DNA of 64,000 nt. Source: Fusobacterium ulcerans ATCC 49185 (GTDB lineage: Bacteria > Fusobacteriota > Fusobacteriia > Fusobacteriales > Fusobacteriaceae). The stretch is taken from positions 1,240,001 to 1,304,000 of the forward strand of contig NZ_LR215979.1 of the NCBI RefSeq assembly GCF_900683735.1, in the 5' to 3' direction. Numbering within the stretch: the stretch's first letter is position 1; each line of letters opens with the position of its first letter. Below the pieces are notes generated by a model that was not told the origin of the DNA, did not search any database, and saw only the letters and a list, made by a program, of their open reading frames with translations. Both the position numbers and the translations under genes were made by a program. Shown here one piece after another: positions 46,001-54,426 of this stretch.

Positions 46001-46158
46001 AAGGTCACAACAATAGCTTCTTTTACTCTAAATTCAGGATCCTCTAATTTTCCAAGGTTAACATAAGAAAAAATTCCTCCTGCTATAATGACAAATGTCA
46101 GAAAAAGTGTAACTGTTCTATTTTTTATCGAGTAATCGATTATATTCATATGCTCCAC
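43096..46158 (-). CDS. RND-family efflux pump inner-membrane protein (AcrB type)
   Basis: Proton-driven exporter of 1020 residues, ~12 membrane segments in two sets of six. N-terminal MNIIDYSIKNRTVTLFLTFVIIAGGIFSY; TM4 has GMLVDNAIVVVDG with the proton-relay Asp pair region; TM10-12 has SGMMIKNSIVLIDEI. Two large periplasmic loops. It is closest in layout to the HAE1/AcrB type. Preceded by adaptor (3 bases) and outer-membrane gene, giving a full tripartite pump. Substrate (drug, bile salt, lipid) unknown. Confidence 0.93.
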   Translation of the reverse strand: MEHMNIIDYSIKNRTVTLFLTFVIIAGGIFSYVNLGKLEDPEFRVKEAIVVTLYPGADPHQVELQVTDEIESALQQIANVEYIESVSKAGYSEVKIKLNESLKAEVIDQYWDNVRKKINDVQKNLPTGAISSVVLDDYGDVYGMFFAVTSEGYSKEELNRYVNYIKRELHSIPGVSKTAVYGKVDSAVEVVIDREKIDALGINEKLILTSFISQNLPAYSNSIEHGDMKIRVDINEAFNSLEDIENLVIFSKENLRGGEETVFLKDIAVVKKSFSTPIKSKMRYNMKEAMGLMLSPEVGTNVINTGKAIDKKLDEIKKNLPMGIEIEKVYYQPELVTNAIGQFVNNLVASVVVVVGVLLFTMGMRSGLIIGSGLILSILGTLIYMLAVKMDMQRVSLGSFIIAMGMLVDNAIVVVDGTLTSLEKEENRYEALTKPAKKTAVPLLGATAIAVIAFLPMYLMPTDAGEYISTLFWIMAVSLGLSWGLALTQIPVFCDIFLKIDKEKDKNGRKEKFYDLCHKFLEKVLAHKFLSLGIVIGAFLFSMLLFTRLPITFFPDSDKKGFVVNLWLPEGTSLDKTDKVSQIVEKELLKDKDIINVTAAVGSSPSRYYVATIPELQNSSFSQLIISVNKLESVNRIGENIKKFVKENIPDTKIEVRKYVNGIPTKYPVEVRILGPDPYVLRELSKKVMNIMRTVPNAENIQTDWKNKVLTWSPVLSQNIERKNLISPLDVANSLNRATEGMTLGKYKEGTEIMPIVLREKSGGQQLEINNIGQTPVWGLGIKSLPLNRIIEKESLKWEDPEIWRRNRVRAIKVQCDISGGVTAESIRKAVETEVNKLSLPENYKIEWGGEYYEQNKNVAAVFSSLPLQGTIMFSICVLLFATLKDPFIIFAILPLSFIGIAPGLFLTGRSFGFMSIIGAISLSGMMIKNSIVLIDEIKYEINVDKKDPYTAVIDSAVSRIRPVSMASVTTIFGMLPLVFDPLYGDMAITIVFGLTASTMLTLFVVPLLYSLLYKIEKKQ

Positions 46159-46161
46159 CTC

Positions 46162-47262
46162 TTATAAGACATTTCCAACATTAGTATGACTTTCTTCTGG
46201 AATAAGTTTTACCTTTTCTCCATCAATGATAGTATTAACACCAGCAGTGATAACTTTGTCATTTTTATTTAGTCCTTCTAGAATTACTATATTTCCATCA
46301 GGATAGAGATTGCCTATTTTAACTTTTCTTGCTTTTGCTACACCATTATCATAAATATATACTTTACTTCCGTTATCTTCAAAAAGGGCAGATGCAGGAA
46401 TAATAATAGGTGAGGATTCATCTCTTTTTATAGAAGCTATAACTTTTCCACTCATTCCCATTCTGATATCTTTTCCATCTAATAATTCAAAAGTAGCAGG
46501 ATAAGTCAATTTTGAAAATTCAGGATTTTTTCCAATTTCTTTAAGTTTTAATTCATATTTTTTTTCACTGTCATTTGGAACAAAAATAAATGATACAGCA
46601 TTTTTTAAAATATCAGTATCTTTAATAGCAACACTGATTGTTACTTCTGGATTTTCATCAGCTGAAAGAGAAACTACAGGTGTTCCAGCATTTACAACGC
46701 TTCCTGCATCAGCAAATTTTTTAGAAATATATCCAGAAAATGGAGCTCTAAGCTCAGTATCCTTTAATTTATTTTGAGCATTTTCTACTCCCTGCTGTGC
46801 TTCTTTTAAAAGAGAAACAGCAGCTTTTTTCTGAGCAGTTGCTGCATCAAAATTCTTTTTTGTCATAGCATCTGCTTTATAGAGTTTTTCAGCTCTGTCA
46901 TATTGAAGAACTGCGTTATCAGCTGAAGCTTTTGTAGCTTCATATTTTTTCTTGTATACTTCCAGATTTATTTTATAATCTCTGCTGTCCATTTTAGCCA
47001 GTATCTCATCTTTTTTTATTATTTGCCCCTGAGTGAGATTCATACTTTCCAATGGCCCTGCAATTTTAAAAGATAGAATTGTTTCTTTACTTGGAGTAGT
47101 TATTCCAGAAAAAGAAAAATATTCAATGCTATCAGAATTTTTTATTTCTATGATTTTTACAGGACGAATTATTATTTCTTCTTCTTGCTGTTTTCCACAT
47201 GAAGAAATTAACAAGATAGAAGCAGCAATCAAAATCATTGATTTTATTCTTCTATTTTTCAT
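46162..47262 (-). CDS. RND efflux periplasmic adaptor lipoprotein
   Basis: Links the pump to the outer-membrane channel. 366 residues; signal peptide with lipobox ISSC (Cys near 22), barrel-sandwich/lipoyl halves (GPLESMNLTQGQIIKKDEILAKMDSRDY and LRAPFSGYISKKFADAGSVVNAG), a coiled-coil hairpin between them, and the membrane-proximal domain (ASALFEDNGSKVYIY). The start overlaps the upstream outer-membrane gene by 11 bases. Confidence 0.93.
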   Translation of the reverse strand: MKNRRIKSMILIAASILLISSCGKQQEEEIIIRPVKIIEIKNSDSIEYFSFSGITTPSKETILSFKIAGPLESMNLTQGQIIKKDEILAKMDSRDYKINLEVYKKKYEATKASADNAVLQYDRAEKLYKADAMTKKNFDAATAQKKAAVSLLKEAQQGVENAQNKLKDTELRAPFSGYISKKFADAGSVVNAGTPVVSLSADENPEVTISVAIKDTDILKNAVSFIFVPNDSEKKYELKLKEIGKNPEFSKLTYPATFELLDGKDIRMGMSGKVIASIKRDESSPIIIPASALFEDNGSKVYIYDNGVAKARKVKIGNLYPDGNIVILEGLNKNDKVITAGVNTIIDGEKVKLIPEESHTNVGNVL

Positions 47263-48670
47263 ATATCTTTTCTCCTTTTGTAAATATAGATTTTCCCATA
47301 AGCATATTAAGAGAAGAAAGAGAAATTTGATACTTATATTCAGTTTTTTCTTTTATACTTAAAGCTTGTTCGTAATCAGCTAAAGCTTTTATATATTCCC
47401 AGTTATCAATAGCTCCCACTTCTTTTTCAGCTTTTTTCTGTTCAAATCTTCCTTTGTTTACAATATAATTTTTTGAAGCTATATCTCTTTCTTCTTTAGA
47501 ACTTTCCAACACATTATATGCATTGACAGTTTCAAAAATAACCTTCATTATCTCCTGTTCTTTTCTAATAAAAGAAATTTCCTGATTTTTTCTAGCTTTC
47601 TTATATTCATTTACATTTTGAAAACCATTAAATATAGAAAAGAATCCTCCAAGAGTACCCATAAAGAAATCAGGGTCAGCTAGAGCTTCATTACTTGTAT
47701 TTATATATCCTCCAGTTAAAACTATTTTTGGAAGAAAATTTGTAACTGCTATTTTTACAGCATCCTCATTCATATCCACAGCAGTATCTCTTATTTTTAT
47801 AAAATCGCTGTTTTTTAAAGATTCATAAACAGCTTCTTCCATAGAAATATTATTTTCTGTGAAAGGAGATGGTTTTTGCAGCTGGATATCTAAAAATGGA
47901 TAAAGATTAAGGGTATTCATCAAAGAAATTTTTGCACTTTGAAGATCACGTTTATTTTGCTTCAAAGCATGTTCTTTTATTTTGACCATTTGCTCTGTTC
48001 CCTCATACTCCCATTTTAGAATACTTTCAGTTTCCAGTGCAACTTTGGCATTTTTATTTAACTCCTGAGCAGAAGCCAGTTCTTTGGATAAATATTCTCT
48101 TTCAGATTCTAAAGCAAGAATATAGTAATACTCTCCAATCGTTTGGAGTTTAATCATTTTTTCTGTAAGCTCTCTAGTAAGAACAGAGATATTTTCTCCC
48201 TTTTGTCTGGCACTATATAAAAACCATGTAGATGGAACAAAAATAGGCATTTGTGCATTGACATTGAAAAGAGAAAAACTTTTATCAAGCAGCCTTCCCT
48301 CTAATGCTGCAGGAAATCCAGGCAGAGCAGGTATTCCAGTATCTAAAGCTTCACCCATAACTTTGTTGTTTAACATAGTATAACTGTATCCTAATGATAT
48401 TTTTGGAAGAAAATTGCCAAATGCTATCCTTTTATCAAGTTTTGCTATTTCCTCTTCAATAATTTTTACTTTTAAGTCAAGGTTCCTATCTACACTTAAT
48501 TTTAAAGCTGTTTCTAAAGTAAGGATGTTATTATATTGTTTTATATATTCCTTGCTTTCCTTTTCTTTTAATGAGAGATTATCAAGTAATTCAGCATTTT
48601 TATCAGAGGTATTAAGAGCAGAACAACCTGCTATTAAAATAGAGTAAACTGCTAAGATTAAATTTTTCAA
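47252..48670 (-). CDS. TolC-like outer-membrane efflux lipoprotein
   Basis: Outer-membrane channel of the pump, 472 residues. Signal peptide MKNLILAVYSILIAGC with lipobox Cys16. Two OEP repeats of long helices: first ~50-240 (TLETALKLSVDRNLDLKV), second ~255-470 (MEEAVYESLKNSDFIKI). First gene of the operon; RBS GGAGG. Confidence 0.9.
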   Translation of the reverse strand: MKNLILAVYSILIAGCSALNTSDKNAELLDNLSLKEKESKEYIKQYNNILTLETALKLSVDRNLDLKVKIIEEEIAKLDKRIAFGNFLPKISLGYSYTMLNNKVMGEALDTGIPALPGFPAALEGRLLDKSFSLFNVNAQMPIFVPSTWFLYSARQKGENISVLTRELTEKMIKLQTIGEYYYILALESEREYLSKELASAQELNKNAKVALETESILKWEYEGTEQMVKIKEHALKQNKRDLQSAKISLMNTLNLYPFLDIQLQKPSPFTENNISMEEAVYESLKNSDFIKIRDTAVDMNEDAVKIAVTNFLPKIVLTGGYINTSNEALADPDFFMGTLGGFFSIFNGFQNVNEYKKARKNQEISFIRKEQEIMKVIFETVNAYNVLESSKEERDIASKNYIVNKGRFEQKKAEKEVGAIDNWEYIKALADYEQALSIKEKTEYKYQISLSSLNMLMGKSIFTKGEKIYEK

Positions 48671-48832
48671 TTTTACCTCCTTTATGTTATTTAATTGTTT
48701 TTTATATTTTATTACAACAATAGGTTTTTTACCACTATTATTTTTTGTTTAAATATGCTTATAATAATATACTCCAAAGACTCTTTTATTTCCTCTTCTT
48801 TTTAGCAATAAACAAATAACCAGAAATAAAAA

Positions 48833-48857
48833 AAGACAAAGCAAAATACTTTGTCTT
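48833..48857 (-). terminator. Terminator of the cytoplasmic MORN_2 gene
   Basis: AAGACAAAG (48833-48841) pairs with CTTTGTCTT (48849-48857); TTTTTTTATTT follows on the minus strand. It shields the efflux operon from upstream transcription. Confidence 0.85.
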
Positions 48858-48865
48858 CTATAATT

Positions 48866-49615
48866 TTATTCATCATCATCTTTTGTTATTTCTCCTTCTT
48901 TAAAAGAAGCAGTACCTAAAAGTTTACCATTTTCATAAAACATACTCCAGTCACCATTAAGCTGTCCTTCTTTAAAATTTCCCACAGCATTAATGATTCC
49001 ATTTTCATAATATCTTACATATTTACCATTTTTTACATGAAGTTTATATTCCTCTTTTATTTTTACTTCGCCATTTTCATAATAGTAGATAGCTTCTCCT
49101 TCAAGAAGTCCATTGGAAAAATTCTCACTAACTTCTATTTCGCCATTTTCAAAGTATGTTTCATATCTTCCATGAAGCAGATTATCTTTAAATGAAGCTA
49201 ATTCCTTTATTGCACCATTAGGGTAATAAGTGATTTTGTTTCCATTAAGTTTACCATTTTTAAAGAATCCTCTTGTTTTAACAGAACCATCTTCATAATA
49301 TTTTACCCATTCCCCATCCATTCTATCATTTTGAAATCCCATATATTCTTTCATTTGACCATTTTCATAATATTGAATAGAATCACCAGAAATATGTCCA
49401 GCTTCGAAATCTATCGACTCTTTTATCTGACCATTTTCATAAAATTTTATTTCAGTTCCTTCTTTAAGACCGTTTACATAAGGCTCAATTGTTTTAATTT
49501 CACCATCACGATATCTGTATATAAAATTTCCAGAGAAAGGATCATTTTCGCCTAAGACATAAGCTAGTCCATCCATTAATTGTTTCTGGTAAAATTCCAC
49601 TTCCCTAGTTTTCAT
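48866..49615 (-). CDS. MORN_2 / YwqK-type repeat protein without signal peptide
   Basis: 249 residues from ATG 49615 (AGGAGG at ideal spacing; a TTG-started extension is unlikely). Nearly all sequence is about nine MORN_2 repeats of the form YYENG(Q/E)(M/V)KE...F..(G/D)x(L)xG. No signal peptide or lipobox, so cytoplasmic, unlike the two lipoprotein relatives in the window. Such YwqK-like proteins are sometimes named antitoxins, but no toxin gene is next to it. It follows the small membrane protein gene by 20 bases. Confidence 0.85.
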   Translation of the reverse strand: MKTREVEFYQKQLMDGLAYVLGENDPFSGNFIYRYRDGEIKTIEPYVNGLKEGTEIKFYENGQIKESIDFEAGHISGDSIQYYENGQMKEYMGFQNDRMDGEWVKYYEDGSVKTRGFFKNGKLNGNKITYYPNGAIKELASFKDNLLHGRYETYFENGEIEVSENFSNGLLEGEAIYYYENGEVKIKEEYKLHVKNGKYVRYYENGIINAVGNFKEGQLNGDWSMFYENGKLLGTASFKEGEITKDDDE

Positions 49616-49635
49616 TTGAATCCTCCTGCCCAAAA

Positions 49636-49887
49636 CTATATTTCATCAGTTTTATGTTTTTCAATTATTTCTTTTTCATCTTCCTCATCCAGCTTCTTTA
49701 AGAACCATTTTTTTACTTTTATTATTACAACTAATAAAATAAAGTAATGGATATATTTCAATTCTTCAAAAGTTTTTCCTAATACTTTATCACATATAAA
49801 TATTAGAAGTATCCATAATGCCAGAACTGCTAGAAGCAATCCAACAAATTTACCCCAAATTTTCCAAAAGTTTTTTCTTTCTTCCAT
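49636..49887 (-). CDS. Small two-segment membrane protein
   Basis: 83 residues from ATG 49887, which has GAGGAG upstream. An earlier ATG (49926) is unlikely because it overlaps the TATAAT of the promoter. Two hydrophobic segments (LLLAVLALWILLIFIC and HYFILLVVIIKV) then a charged tail. Unknown function; probably co-transcribed with the MORN_2 gene. Confidence 0.65.
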   Translation of the reverse strand: MEERKNFWKIWGKFVGLLLAVLALWILLIFICDKVLGKTFEELKYIHYFILLVVIIKVKKWFLKKLDEEDEKEIIEKHKTDEI

Positions 49888-49924
49888 AAATACAATGCTC
49901 CTCAAAATATTCAATTTATATTTC

Positions 49925-49933
49925 ATTATAACA
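49925..49933 (-). promoter_or_regulatory. Extended -10 promoter of the small membrane protein / MORN_2 unit
   Basis: TGTTATAAT on the minus strand (49933-49925); no good -35. Confidence 0.5.
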
Positions 49934-49988
49934 TAAAAATACTTTTAACACTACATTGTGAAAACAAAAAACTTATAAAATATCTATA

Positions 49989-50519
49989 TTACAAGAGAAG
50001 TTCATATAATTTAAACCATTTCAGCCAAGATATATTGAGATCTAAATCTACAGTATCAATATACTCATATCCTAATTTTTCATATAAGGATATGGCAGGT
50101 GTATTTTGAATGGCAACATCTAAACGGATAGATTTCATTCCATTTTCTTTTCCAAATTTTTCTGCAAACTTCATAAGAGAAAATCCAGCATTATTTTTCA
50201 TAAATTTTGGATGGACAGCAAAAGTTCGTATAACTATGATATTTTCATAATTATTTTCAGTTTTCCAGAGAGCTTTATTATAAGCTTTTTCAGGTTCATG
50301 GCTCAATATAAGAGTTCCTGCAATCTGTTCATTTATTTCTATTACATATAAATTTTCATTTTTTATTCCATCAGCAGCATTTTCTCTGACTGGATACAAT
50401 CCTTTTCTCCAGCCAGGATAATTAATATTCTGTTCCAGATAGTCATTCAAAGAATCATATAGTTTTTCTAATTCATCTAAATCACCTGCAGTTCCTTTTC
50501 TAATAACATATTTATCCAT
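49989..50519 (-). CDS. GNAT-family N-acetyltransferase
   Basis: 176 residues. N-terminal IRKGTAGDLDELEKLY, acetyl-CoA region FAVHPKFMKNNAGFSLMKFAEKFGKENG (near 105-132), and LDVAIQNTPAISLYEKLGYEYI near 138. Phosphate loop is atypical (KNNAGFS for Q/RxxGxG/A), as in many distant GNATs. Substrate unknown. Confidence 0.8.
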   Translation of the reverse strand: MDKYVIRKGTAGDLDELEKLYDSLNDYLEQNINYPGWRKGLYPVRENAADGIKNENLYVIEINEQIAGTLILSHEPEKAYNKALWKTENNYENIIVIRTFAVHPKFMKNNAGFSLMKFAEKFGKENGMKSIRLDVAIQNTPAISLYEKLGYEYIDTVDLDLNISWLKWFKLYELLL

Positions 50520-50619
50520 CTTTTCCCCCTAAATATATATTTAATGATAATTTTACAGGAAAATGTATTTATCTGCAACTAAAAAGAAGTTTAGTGAAAA
50601 ACATATACCTTAAAAAGTT

Positions 50620-50628
50620 TGATATAAT
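50620..50628 (+). promoter_or_regulatory. Candidate extended -10 upstream of the gat-like operon
   Basis: TGATATAAT (50620-50628), 186 bases before the regulator start. Either a long 5' leader or a closer promoter (AT-rich, not certain near 50780) is used. No RAT-like antiterminator hairpin was recognised. Confidence 0.35.
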
Positions 50629-50813
50629 TTATTATGTACTTAATTACTATTAGATTTATAAAAGTTTAAAACCTTAAATAAATTGTAAAATATAATAATT
50701 TTGAGCATTTGAGATAAGGGACAAAAAATTGCAAAAATAATGAAGAATAAAGTCCTTTTAAATGTAAAATTTTTAGAATAATATTATATTAAGATATACA
50801 GAAAGGAGACGAT

Positions 50814-52877
50814 ATGTTTATAGATAATAAAAAAATTGTATTATTAAATCATTTAAATGAGGATATAGAAAAAGTCTCTGAAATTCTTGGCATATCTGAA
50901 AGAACCATAAGATATCGTATAGAAGATTTGAATGAGTTTTTTATTGATGAAAAAATTGATTATAAAATAGTTATAGAAAGCAGAATAATAAAAGGGTTTG
51001 GAAATCTTGAAGAAGTGATAAAAGAACTTGAAGATAAAAATTATAATTTCTCAAAATCAGAAAGAATGGAAATAATATTTTTATTTTTATTAATTTCGAG
51101 TAATGGATGCAAAGCAGATGAAATATGCAATTTGGTTGATATAAGTAGAAGTACATTTAAAATTGATATGAGATTTGTAAGACAGGAATTTGAAAAAAAG
51201 AAATTGAAAGTAATCTCTAAGGCTAATAAAGGTCTTATAATTGTAGGACATGAAATTATTATTAGAAAGCTTTTATTAGAAAAACTAAAAAAAATTTTTG
51301 AAATAGAAAATAAAAAATTAAAATTTTTTGAAAAAATAAGCAGCTATGAAGTCAACATAATAAAAAATTATATAAGCTCAAAAAATATTCAAACAGTAAC
51401 ACAGTATCTGGAAAAATTAAAGATAGTTTTAAATAAAAAAATTTCAGATGAAGCCTATCAAATTCTTATGATTTATCTCCTTATAGTAATTAAAAGAGTG
51501 GAAAATAACTTAACATTAGAAAAAAATTTACAGAATCAAGAATTTATAAAATCAACTTATGATTTTGAAATTGTTAAAAGCAATATTTTTATCTTAGAAA
51601 ATAATGAGAATATTAAAATGAATGAATTAGAAATTGTTAAAATAACTGAATTTCTCCTAGGAGCACATACCTATAATTTTAAATACTCATTTTATGAAAA
51701 CTGGATTTATATTGAGAAAATGGCAGATGATCTTATTAAAAAGGTAAGTGAAAAAATAAATTTGAATATATTAAAAGACAATACTTTAAGAGATGGATTG
51801 ATAAATCACCTTATACCTACAATATACAGATTAAAAAATGATATAGAGCTTGAAAATTCAATTCATAGAGAAATCATAGAACAATATCCAATTCTATATA
51901 ATGAAGTTAAAACAGCATTAAAAAAAATAGAGGATTTTATAGGAAAAGAGTTTTCTGAAAATGAAACATCATTTTTTGTAGTTCATTTTGTACTTTCCAT
52001 AAAAAGGATGGCTGAAAAATCAGAAGAAAAGAAAAAAATTTTGATAGTATGCGGATTGGGATATGGAACATCTAATCTTTTAAAACAGGAAATGGAAGAG
52101 CTTTTTGATATTGAAATAAAAGATTTGGTTCCTTTGAATAATTTAAAGAATATTGATACAAGTGAAATTGATTTTATAATCACAACAACAGATATAAAAA
52201 AATTAGAGGTAAATATACCAATAGTTAAGGTAAATTCAATTCTTACAAAAGAAAATATAACTGACTTATTAACAGTTGGAATAAAGAATCGAAAAAACAG
52301 AGTAAATATTCCAGAAATAATGGAAATAATTAAAAAATATTCTAGTATAGAGAACGAGGAAGAATTAGAAAAAATTCTGGCAGGTTATTTTGAAAATATT
52401 GAAAACAAGGAGATAGAAAAATTTATAGACCTTTCACTAAAAGATATTCTTCCTTTGAAAAATATCAAAATAACAAAAAATACTACAACATGGGAAGATG
52501 CCATATTTGAAGCAGGAAAAATACTTTATGACAATGGCTACATAAAAGAAAAATATATTTTTGAAATGATAGAAAAAATAAAAGAACTTGGTCTATATAT
52601 GATGATAGGAGAAGCTATAATTCTACCTCATGCAGATATTGGAGAAAATGTTATTAAAACAGGAATTAGCTATCTGCAATTAATAGAACCAGTAAAGATT
52701 GGAGATGAAATGGAAATAAAGCATATTTTTGCTCTGGCAAGCTGTGATAAGAATGAACATATAAAAGGTCTGCTTGAACTAAAAAAGAATATTGATGAAA
52801 ATAACCTGAAAGAAATTTTAGAAAAATGCAGTACATCAGAAGAAATTTTTAACATAATTGAAAATATTAGTAAATAA
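50814..52877 (+). CDS. PRD-domain transcription regulator with EIIB and EIIA domains (MtlR/LicR type)
   Basis: 687 residues: N-terminal HTH (VSEILGISERTIRYRIEDLNEFF) and a second HTH near 100, two PTS-regulation domains (~170-390), a galactitol-type EIIB-like domain (IVCGLGYGTSN, Cys413) and an EIIA (mannitol/fructose) domain with PHAD (His606). Phosphorylation by PTS proteins at these sites tunes activity. It is followed by aldolase and galactitol-type PTS genes, which it most likely activates. Confidence 0.9.
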   Translation: MFIDNKKIVLLNHLNEDIEKVSEILGISERTIRYRIEDLNEFFIDEKIDYKIVIESRIIKGFGNLEEVIKELEDKNYNFSKSERMEIIFLFLLISSNGCKADEICNLVDISRSTFKIDMRFVRQEFEKKKLKVISKANKGLIIVGHEIIIRKLLLEKLKKIFEIENKKLKFFEKISSYEVNIIKNYISSKNIQTVTQYLEKLKIVLNKKISDEAYQILMIYLLIVIKRVENNLTLEKNLQNQEFIKSTYDFEIVKSNIFILENNENIKMNELEIVKITEFLLGAHTYNFKYSFYENWIYIEKMADDLIKKVSEKINLNILKDNTLRDGLINHLIPTIYRLKNDIELENSIHREIIEQYPILYNEVKTALKKIEDFIGKEFSENETSFFVVHFVLSIKRMAEKSEEKKKILIVCGLGYGTSNLLKQEMEELFDIEIKDLVPLNNLKNIDTSEIDFIITTTDIKKLEVNIPIVKVNSILTKENITDLLTVGIKNRKNRVNIPEIMEIIKKYSSIENEEELEKILAGYFENIENKEIEKFIDLSLKDILPLKNIKITKNTTTWEDAIFEAGKILYDNGYIKEKYIFEMIEKIKELGLYMMIGEAIILPHADIGENVIKTGISYLQLIEPVKIGDEMEIKHIFALASCDKNEHIKGLLELKKNIDENNLKEILEKCSTSEEIFNIIENISK

Positions 52878-52896
52878 TTTTAAGGAGGATGATTTT

Positions 52897-53547
52897 ATGA
52901 AATTACAAACTGAGAGAGAGAAAATTGTAAAATATTTAAATCTTTTAATTGAAAAAGGGTTAACAAAAGGAACAGGAGGAAATATATCTATTTATAACGA
53001 AAAAGAAAAGTTAGTGGCAATATCTCCAAGCAGTGTTCCATATAATATTTTGAAGCCTGAAGATATTATGCTTGTAGACTTAGATGGAAAGGTAGCAGAT
53101 GGAAATCCTCAATATGTACCTTCTTCTGAAACAGGAATGCATTTAAAGGTATATAAAGGAAGAGAGGATATTAAAGCTCTTATTCACACACATTCAATAT
53201 ATTGTACAACAATTTCATGTTTGAGAGAGCCCTTAAAAGCTGTTGACTATATGCTTGCAATAACAGGTACTCATGAAGTGAAATGTGCAGAATATGCAAT
53301 GTTTGGAACTCCAGAATTAGCAGAAAATGCTTTTGAAGCTATGAGAGGAGCAAAGGCATGTTTGCTAGCAAACCATGGAGTTAATGTGGGAGCAATAGAC
53401 ATAGAAAATGCTTTTGCTATAACAGAATATGTAGAATTTTGTGCAGAACTTTATGTAAAAGCCAGAAGCATAGGCAATCCAGTAATACTTTCTAAAGAAG
53501 AGATAGATAGGCATATTGCTAAATTTGGTTCATACTGCAAACTATAA
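52897..53547 (+). CDS. Class II aldolase (fuculose/ribulose-phosphate aldolase family)
   Basis: Zn-dependent retro-aldol enzyme that cuts a sugar 1- or 5-phosphate into DHAP and an aldehyde. 216 residues from ATG 52897 (AAGGAGGA at good spacing; a longer frame back to 52858 overlaps the regulator). TGGNIS near 25, SSET (Glu78 acid), HTHS (His97, His99) and NHG (His160): all four key residues of the FucA/AraD family are present. Linked to a galactitol-type PTS. Confidence 0.9.
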   Translation: MKLQTEREKIVKYLNLLIEKGLTKGTGGNISIYNEKEKLVAISPSSVPYNILKPEDIMLVDLDGKVADGNPQYVPSSETGMHLKVYKGREDIKALIHTHSIYCTTISCLREPLKAVDYMLAITGTHEVKCAEYAMFGTPELAENAFEAMRGAKACLLANHGVNVGAIDIENAFAITEYVEFCAELYVKARSIGNPVILSKEEIDRHIAKFGSYCKL

Positions 53548-53571
53548 GTCTAATCTATAAAGGGAGAAATA

Positions 53572-54009
53572 ATGTTTGAAAAAAAGTATATATTCAGATT
53601 AAATGAAAAACTTACAAGAGATGAGGCACTGGAAATTGTTGGAAATAAATTTTACCATGATGGAATTGTAACAGCAGGTTTTGTAAAAGCATTACAGCAG
53701 AGAGAAAAAGATTTTCCAACAGGAATGATTTTGGAAAAAGGGACTAATATAGCTATTTCACATACAGATGATAAATATGTAATAAAAGATAGAATAGCAA
53801 TAATTATAGCTGATAATCCTGTTATTTTTAAAAGTATAGAAAATGGAAAAAATGATATAAAGTGTAATATATTTTTTATAATGGCATTAACTAAAGAAAA
53901 TAAGAATGAAATATTATCAGCTATGGCTGATTTGTTTGAAAATTATGAAGATATTTTAAAGAGATTTTCTGTAATGACAGATGAAGACATATTGGATATT
54001 CTTCTATAA
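53572..54009 (+). CDS. PTS galactitol-type EIIA
   Basis: Phosphocarrier of the PTS. 145 residues, with active His64 in AISHTDD. Family PTS_EIIA_2, galactitol subtype by its neighbours. RBS AGGGAGA; 24 bases after the aldolase gene. Confidence 0.88.
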   Translation: MFEKKYIFRLNEKLTRDEALEIVGNKFYHDGIVTAGFVKALQQREKDFPTGMILEKGTNIAISHTDDKYVIKDRIAIIIADNPVIFKSIENGKNDIKCNIFFIMALTKENKNEILSAMADLFENYEDILKRFSVMTDEDILDILL

Positions 54010-54018
54010 GGAGGTAAA

Positions 54019-54405
54019 ATGGGAATATTTAGCAAGTTTTTAAAAAATGATAAAACAGAGAAAACGGAAGCAACAGAAGAAAAAACTGAAATAAAAATAA
54101 ATGCAGGAAAGAAAAAATATAAAACAATAATTGCATGTGGAAGTGGAATTGCTACATCAACAATGGCTAGAAGCAAAATAGAAAAAGGATTTGAGGAGAG
54201 AGGGATTCTTTTAGATGTCACTCAATGCAAAATAGGAGAGCTTGAAGGGATGGCAAAAACTTTAAAACCTGACTTTGTAGTACATACAGTAGTTTTGCCA
54301 AAGGATCAGAAATTTGACTGCCCTGTCTTTTCAGGGGTACCATTTTTAACTGGAGTTGGAATGAAAAAAACTTTAGATGAAATTGTTGAAGCTATAAAAA
54401 AATAA
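54019..54405 (+). CDS. PTS galactitol-type EIIB with N-terminal extension
   Basis: Passes phosphate from EIIA to sugar. 128 residues. Phospho-Cys40 in ACGSGIATS. Residues 1-33 are an extra Lys/Glu/Thr-rich tail not usual in this ~95-residue family. Nine bases after EIIA. Confidence 0.88.
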   Translation: MGIFSKFLKNDKTEKTEATEEKTEIKINAGKKKYKTIIACGSGIATSTMARSKIEKGFEERGILLDVTQCKIGELEGMAKTLKPDFVVHTVVLPKDQKFDCPVFSGVPFLTGVGMKKTLDEIVEAIKK

Positions 54406-54426
54406 ATATAAAATGAGGAGGGACTT

